Assembly (NCBI GenBank): GCA_023440105.1
Contig: JAEXSY010000207.1
Span: forward strand, 1-6,862
Origin: Bacillota bacterium
GTDB taxonomy: Bacteria; Bacillota; Clostridia; Clostridiales; Clostridiaceae
Length of the DNA: 6,862 nt
Direction of reading: 5' to 3'
Position 1 is the first letter of the stretch, and every line of letters begins with the position of its first letter. This document shows, piece after piece, positions 5,379 through 6,862 of this stretch. The position numbers and the translations under genes are program-made. Under the pieces are notes generated by a model. The model worked only from the letters and a program-made list of their open reading frames with translations. It was not told the origin of the DNA and made no database searches.

Positions 5379-6569
5379 ATGAAGAGGATAATTTTTCACA
5401 TAGATGTGAATAATGCGTTTCTATCCTGGAGTGCTGTATATAGATTATCAAGAGGAGAAACTCTTGATATAAGAACTATACCAGCAGTAATTGGGGGAGA
5501 CGAGGCCTCTAGAAGAGGTGTTGTTCTAGCAAAATCTAATGCTGCAAAGAAATTTGGTGTTGTAACAGGAGAAAGTATATATACTGCTAAGAAAAAATGT
5601 CCTCCATTACAGGTTTTTCCTAAGAATTTTGAAGCATATAACTTTTATAGCAATGAGGTAATAAAGATATTTAAGGAATATACTGATTTTATTGAAAGAT
5701 ACTCTATTGATGAAAGCTTTTTAGATGTTACAGCCATTGCAGGAAAAGAGCCTTATAAGTTAGCTTACGAAATAAAAGAAAAAATCAAAAAAGATCTGGG
5801 CTTTACAGTGAATGTAGGGATATCCGACAATAAAATTTTAGCAAAAATGGCTTCTGAATTTGAGAAGCCTGATAAGATTCATACCTTATACAGGAGTGAG
5901 ATTAAAGAAAAGCTTTGGCCATTGCCTGTTGAAGAGCTATTCATGGTGGGAAAGCAGGCTACTAAGAGATTAAAGGATATGTATATATTTACTATTGGGG
6001 ATCTAGCAAATTATGACCTCAACCTCCTAAAGCAAAAATTTAAAAGCTATGGAGAATTGATCTGGAAATATGCCAATGGACTGGGAGAAGAAGAGATTAG
6101 TTATCAAGAGGAAGAAGCAAAGGTAATAAGCAACGAAATAACTCTTCCTAAGGATGTACAGAGCAAGGCTGAGGCTGCAGAGGTTTTAAAGGAATTAGCT
6201 GACAAGCTGGGAAGAAGAATAAGAGTGTTAAATAGATACTGTACAACTATTGGGGTACATATAAAAACCAGTGAATTTATAAACTACTCCCATCAAAAAA
6301 AGTTAAAAACTGCTACCTGCTCCACTACTGTAATCTACAATACTGCCCTGGAGCTCTTTGAAAAGAAGTGGCAGTATGAACCGGTAAGGCTTTTGGGCAT
6401 TTCACTTTCGGGCCTCTGTGAGGAAGCAGTGGAACAAACTAGCTTTTTTTCTGACTCTGGTATAAGGATGATTAAGGAACAGAAGCTGGATAAGGTTTTA
6501 GATAGCCTAAAGGATAAATACGGTGATGAAATAATCAATAGACTATCCTTTAAGGATGATAAAAATTAG
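5379..6569 (+). CDS. dinB: Y-family DNA polymerase (DinB/Pol IV type)
   Basis: This 396-residue translesion polymerase copies damaged DNA with low fidelity. Catalytic carboxylates are Asp9 in FHIDV and Asp111-Glu112 in SIDESFLD. Phe14 aligns with the steric-gate residue that excludes ribonucleotides. VGISDNKILAKMAS (146-159) is the palm/finger motif of the family. A helix-hairpin-helix thumb segment follows (about 182-213, ending TIGDLA), and the little-finger domain spans about 245-345. QTSFF (353-357) near the C-terminus fits a beta-clamp binding motif, expected for Pol IV. No residue is obviously missing, and the length is slightly longer than E. coli DinB. ATG at 5379 is chosen over GTG at 5370 by Shine-Dalgarno position. 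It lies between a terminator upstream and a spore protein gene downstream, with no clear terminator after its stop. UmuC-like relatives are less likely given the single-gene context without a umuD-type partner. Confidence 0.94.
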   Translation: MKRIIFHIDVNNAFLSWSAVYRLSRGETLDIRTIPAVIGGDEASRRGVVLAKSNAAKKFGVVTGESIYTAKKKCPPLQVFPKNFEAYNFYSNEVIKIFKEYTDFIERYSIDESFLDVTAIAGKEPYKLAYEIKEKIKKDLGFTVNVGISDNKILAKMASEFEKPDKIHTLYRSEIKEKLWPLPVEELFMVGKQATKRLKDMYIFTIGDLANYDLNLLKQKFKSYGELIWKYANGLGEEEISYQEEEAKVISNEITLPKDVQSKAEAAEVLKELADKLGRRIRVLNRYCTTIGVHIKTSEFINYSHQKKLKTATCSTTVIYNTALELFEKKWQYEPVRLLGISLSGLCEEAVEQTSFFSDSGIRMIKEQKLDKVLDSLKDKYGDEIINRLSFKDDKN

Positions 6570-6713
6570 AAAAAAGATTAAGAGATTACAATAATGGTTG
6601 AAATTATATAGAGTAATTAAAGAAGAGCTGGTTAATATAATAGTGTAGGCAGGAGAAGGAGAAACTCTTAAGGAGTTACACTTCAATAGCTTATGCTTTA
6701 CCAAATCAAAGCC

Positions 6714-6723
6714 AAAGGAGGAG
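6714..6723 (+). promoter_or_regulatory. Strong ribosome binding site of the SASP gene
   Basis: AAAGGAGGAG ends 6 nt before the ATG at 6730, giving near-full complementarity to 16S rRNA. This fits the very high expression of SASP in the forespore. The remaining gap since the polymerase stop (6570-6713) has a TATAAT-like sequence at 6636-6641 without a convincing -35. I could not identify a sigma-G promoter. Confidence 0.8.
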
Positions 6724-6729
6724 AAGGCA

Positions 6730-6862
6730 ATGGCAAGAAACAGAGTACTAATCCCCGAAGCTAGAGATGGTTTATCTCAATTCAAAGCAGAGGTAGCTAG
6801 AGAATTGGGTGTACCTTTTAGTGATTATAACGGAGACCTTACTTCAAGAGAGTGTGGATCCG
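6730..6862 (+). CDS. Alpha/beta-type small acid-soluble spore protein (3'-truncated)
   Basis: The first 44 residues of a SASP are visible before the window ends; family members run about 60-75 residues, so roughly a third is missing. SASPs coat DNA in the dormant spore, shifting it toward an A-like form and protecting it from UV and chemical damage, and are degraded at germination. Visible family features are the PEARDGLSQFK helix region (9-19), EVAREL (21-26), which fits the germination protease (GPR) cleavage site pattern, and DLTSRE (37-42), which leads into the conserved Gly-rich segment. Cys43 is unusual, because alpha/beta SASPs generally lack cysteine and this position is commonly Asn before Gly. 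Clostridial SASPs often begin with a short basic lead (MARNRVLIP) as here. It is probably its own forespore-specific transcription unit. Confidence 0.92.
   Translation, partial: MARNRVLIPEARDGLSQFKAEVARELGVPFSDYNGDLTSRECGS

Noticed and set aside
6335..6538. Minus-strand open frame inside the polymerase gene
   Set aside because: It is a shadow of the little-finger and C-terminal coding sequence with no Shine-Dalgarno support.
6693..6766. Short open frame starting ATG-CTT-TAC ahead of the SASP gene
   Set aside because: The nearest Shine-Dalgarno-like AAGGAG is about 17 nt away, and the frame runs out of phase through the real SASP start.
6856..6861. GGATCC (BamHI) site at the right edge
   Set aside because: A single restriction site at the end of the window is not evidence of a cloning junction; the SASP reading frame continues through it naturally.

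Overview
The window looks like chromosomal DNA from an anaerobic, endospore-forming, low-GC Gram-positive bacterium of the Clostridia (Clostridium-like; genus not resolvable by eye). The main pointers are A+T-rich codon use, strong AGGAGG-type ribosome binding sites, a flavodiiron protein of the clostridial FprA type, and the start of an alpha/beta-type small acid-soluble spore protein (SASP) gene at the right edge.

Layout. (1) Bases 1-2615, plus strand: two overlapping genes for the halves of a heterodimeric type IV ABC exporter. The first is cut by the left edge and shows only the end of its membrane domain and its nucleotide-binding domain (NBD); the second is complete. They end at a hairpin (2638-2675) that can terminate from both sides. 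(2) Bases 2683-4370, minus strand: a flavodiiron protein gene (FprA, O2/NO reductase) followed, after a strong intrinsic terminator, by a small four-helix membrane protein that I place in the DUF2871 family. (3) Bases 4371-4770: a very A+T-rich divergent control region of 400 nt with several inverted repeats, including a PerR/Fur-like dyad next to the fprA ribosome binding site. (4) Bases 4771-5280, plus strand: a DJ-1/PfpI-family protein with its own terminator. (5) Bases 5379-6569, plus strand: a Y-family translesion DNA polymerase (DinB/Pol IV). (6) Bases 6730-6862, plus strand: the N-terminal 44 codons of the SASP gene.

How they fit together. Apart from the ABC exporter, the genes share a stress and survival theme: O2/NO detoxification (FprA), possible protein or carbonyl damage response (PfpI/DJ-1), damage-tolerant DNA synthesis (DinB) and spore DNA protection (SASP). 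The three plus-strand genes after 4700 look like separate transcription units rather than one operon. I see no phage, insertion sequence, CRISPR array, tRNA or rRNA. No clearly new multi-gene system is visible. The least explained part is the dyad-rich divergent region between fprA and the PfpI gene, followed by the unstudied membrane protein downstream of fprA.
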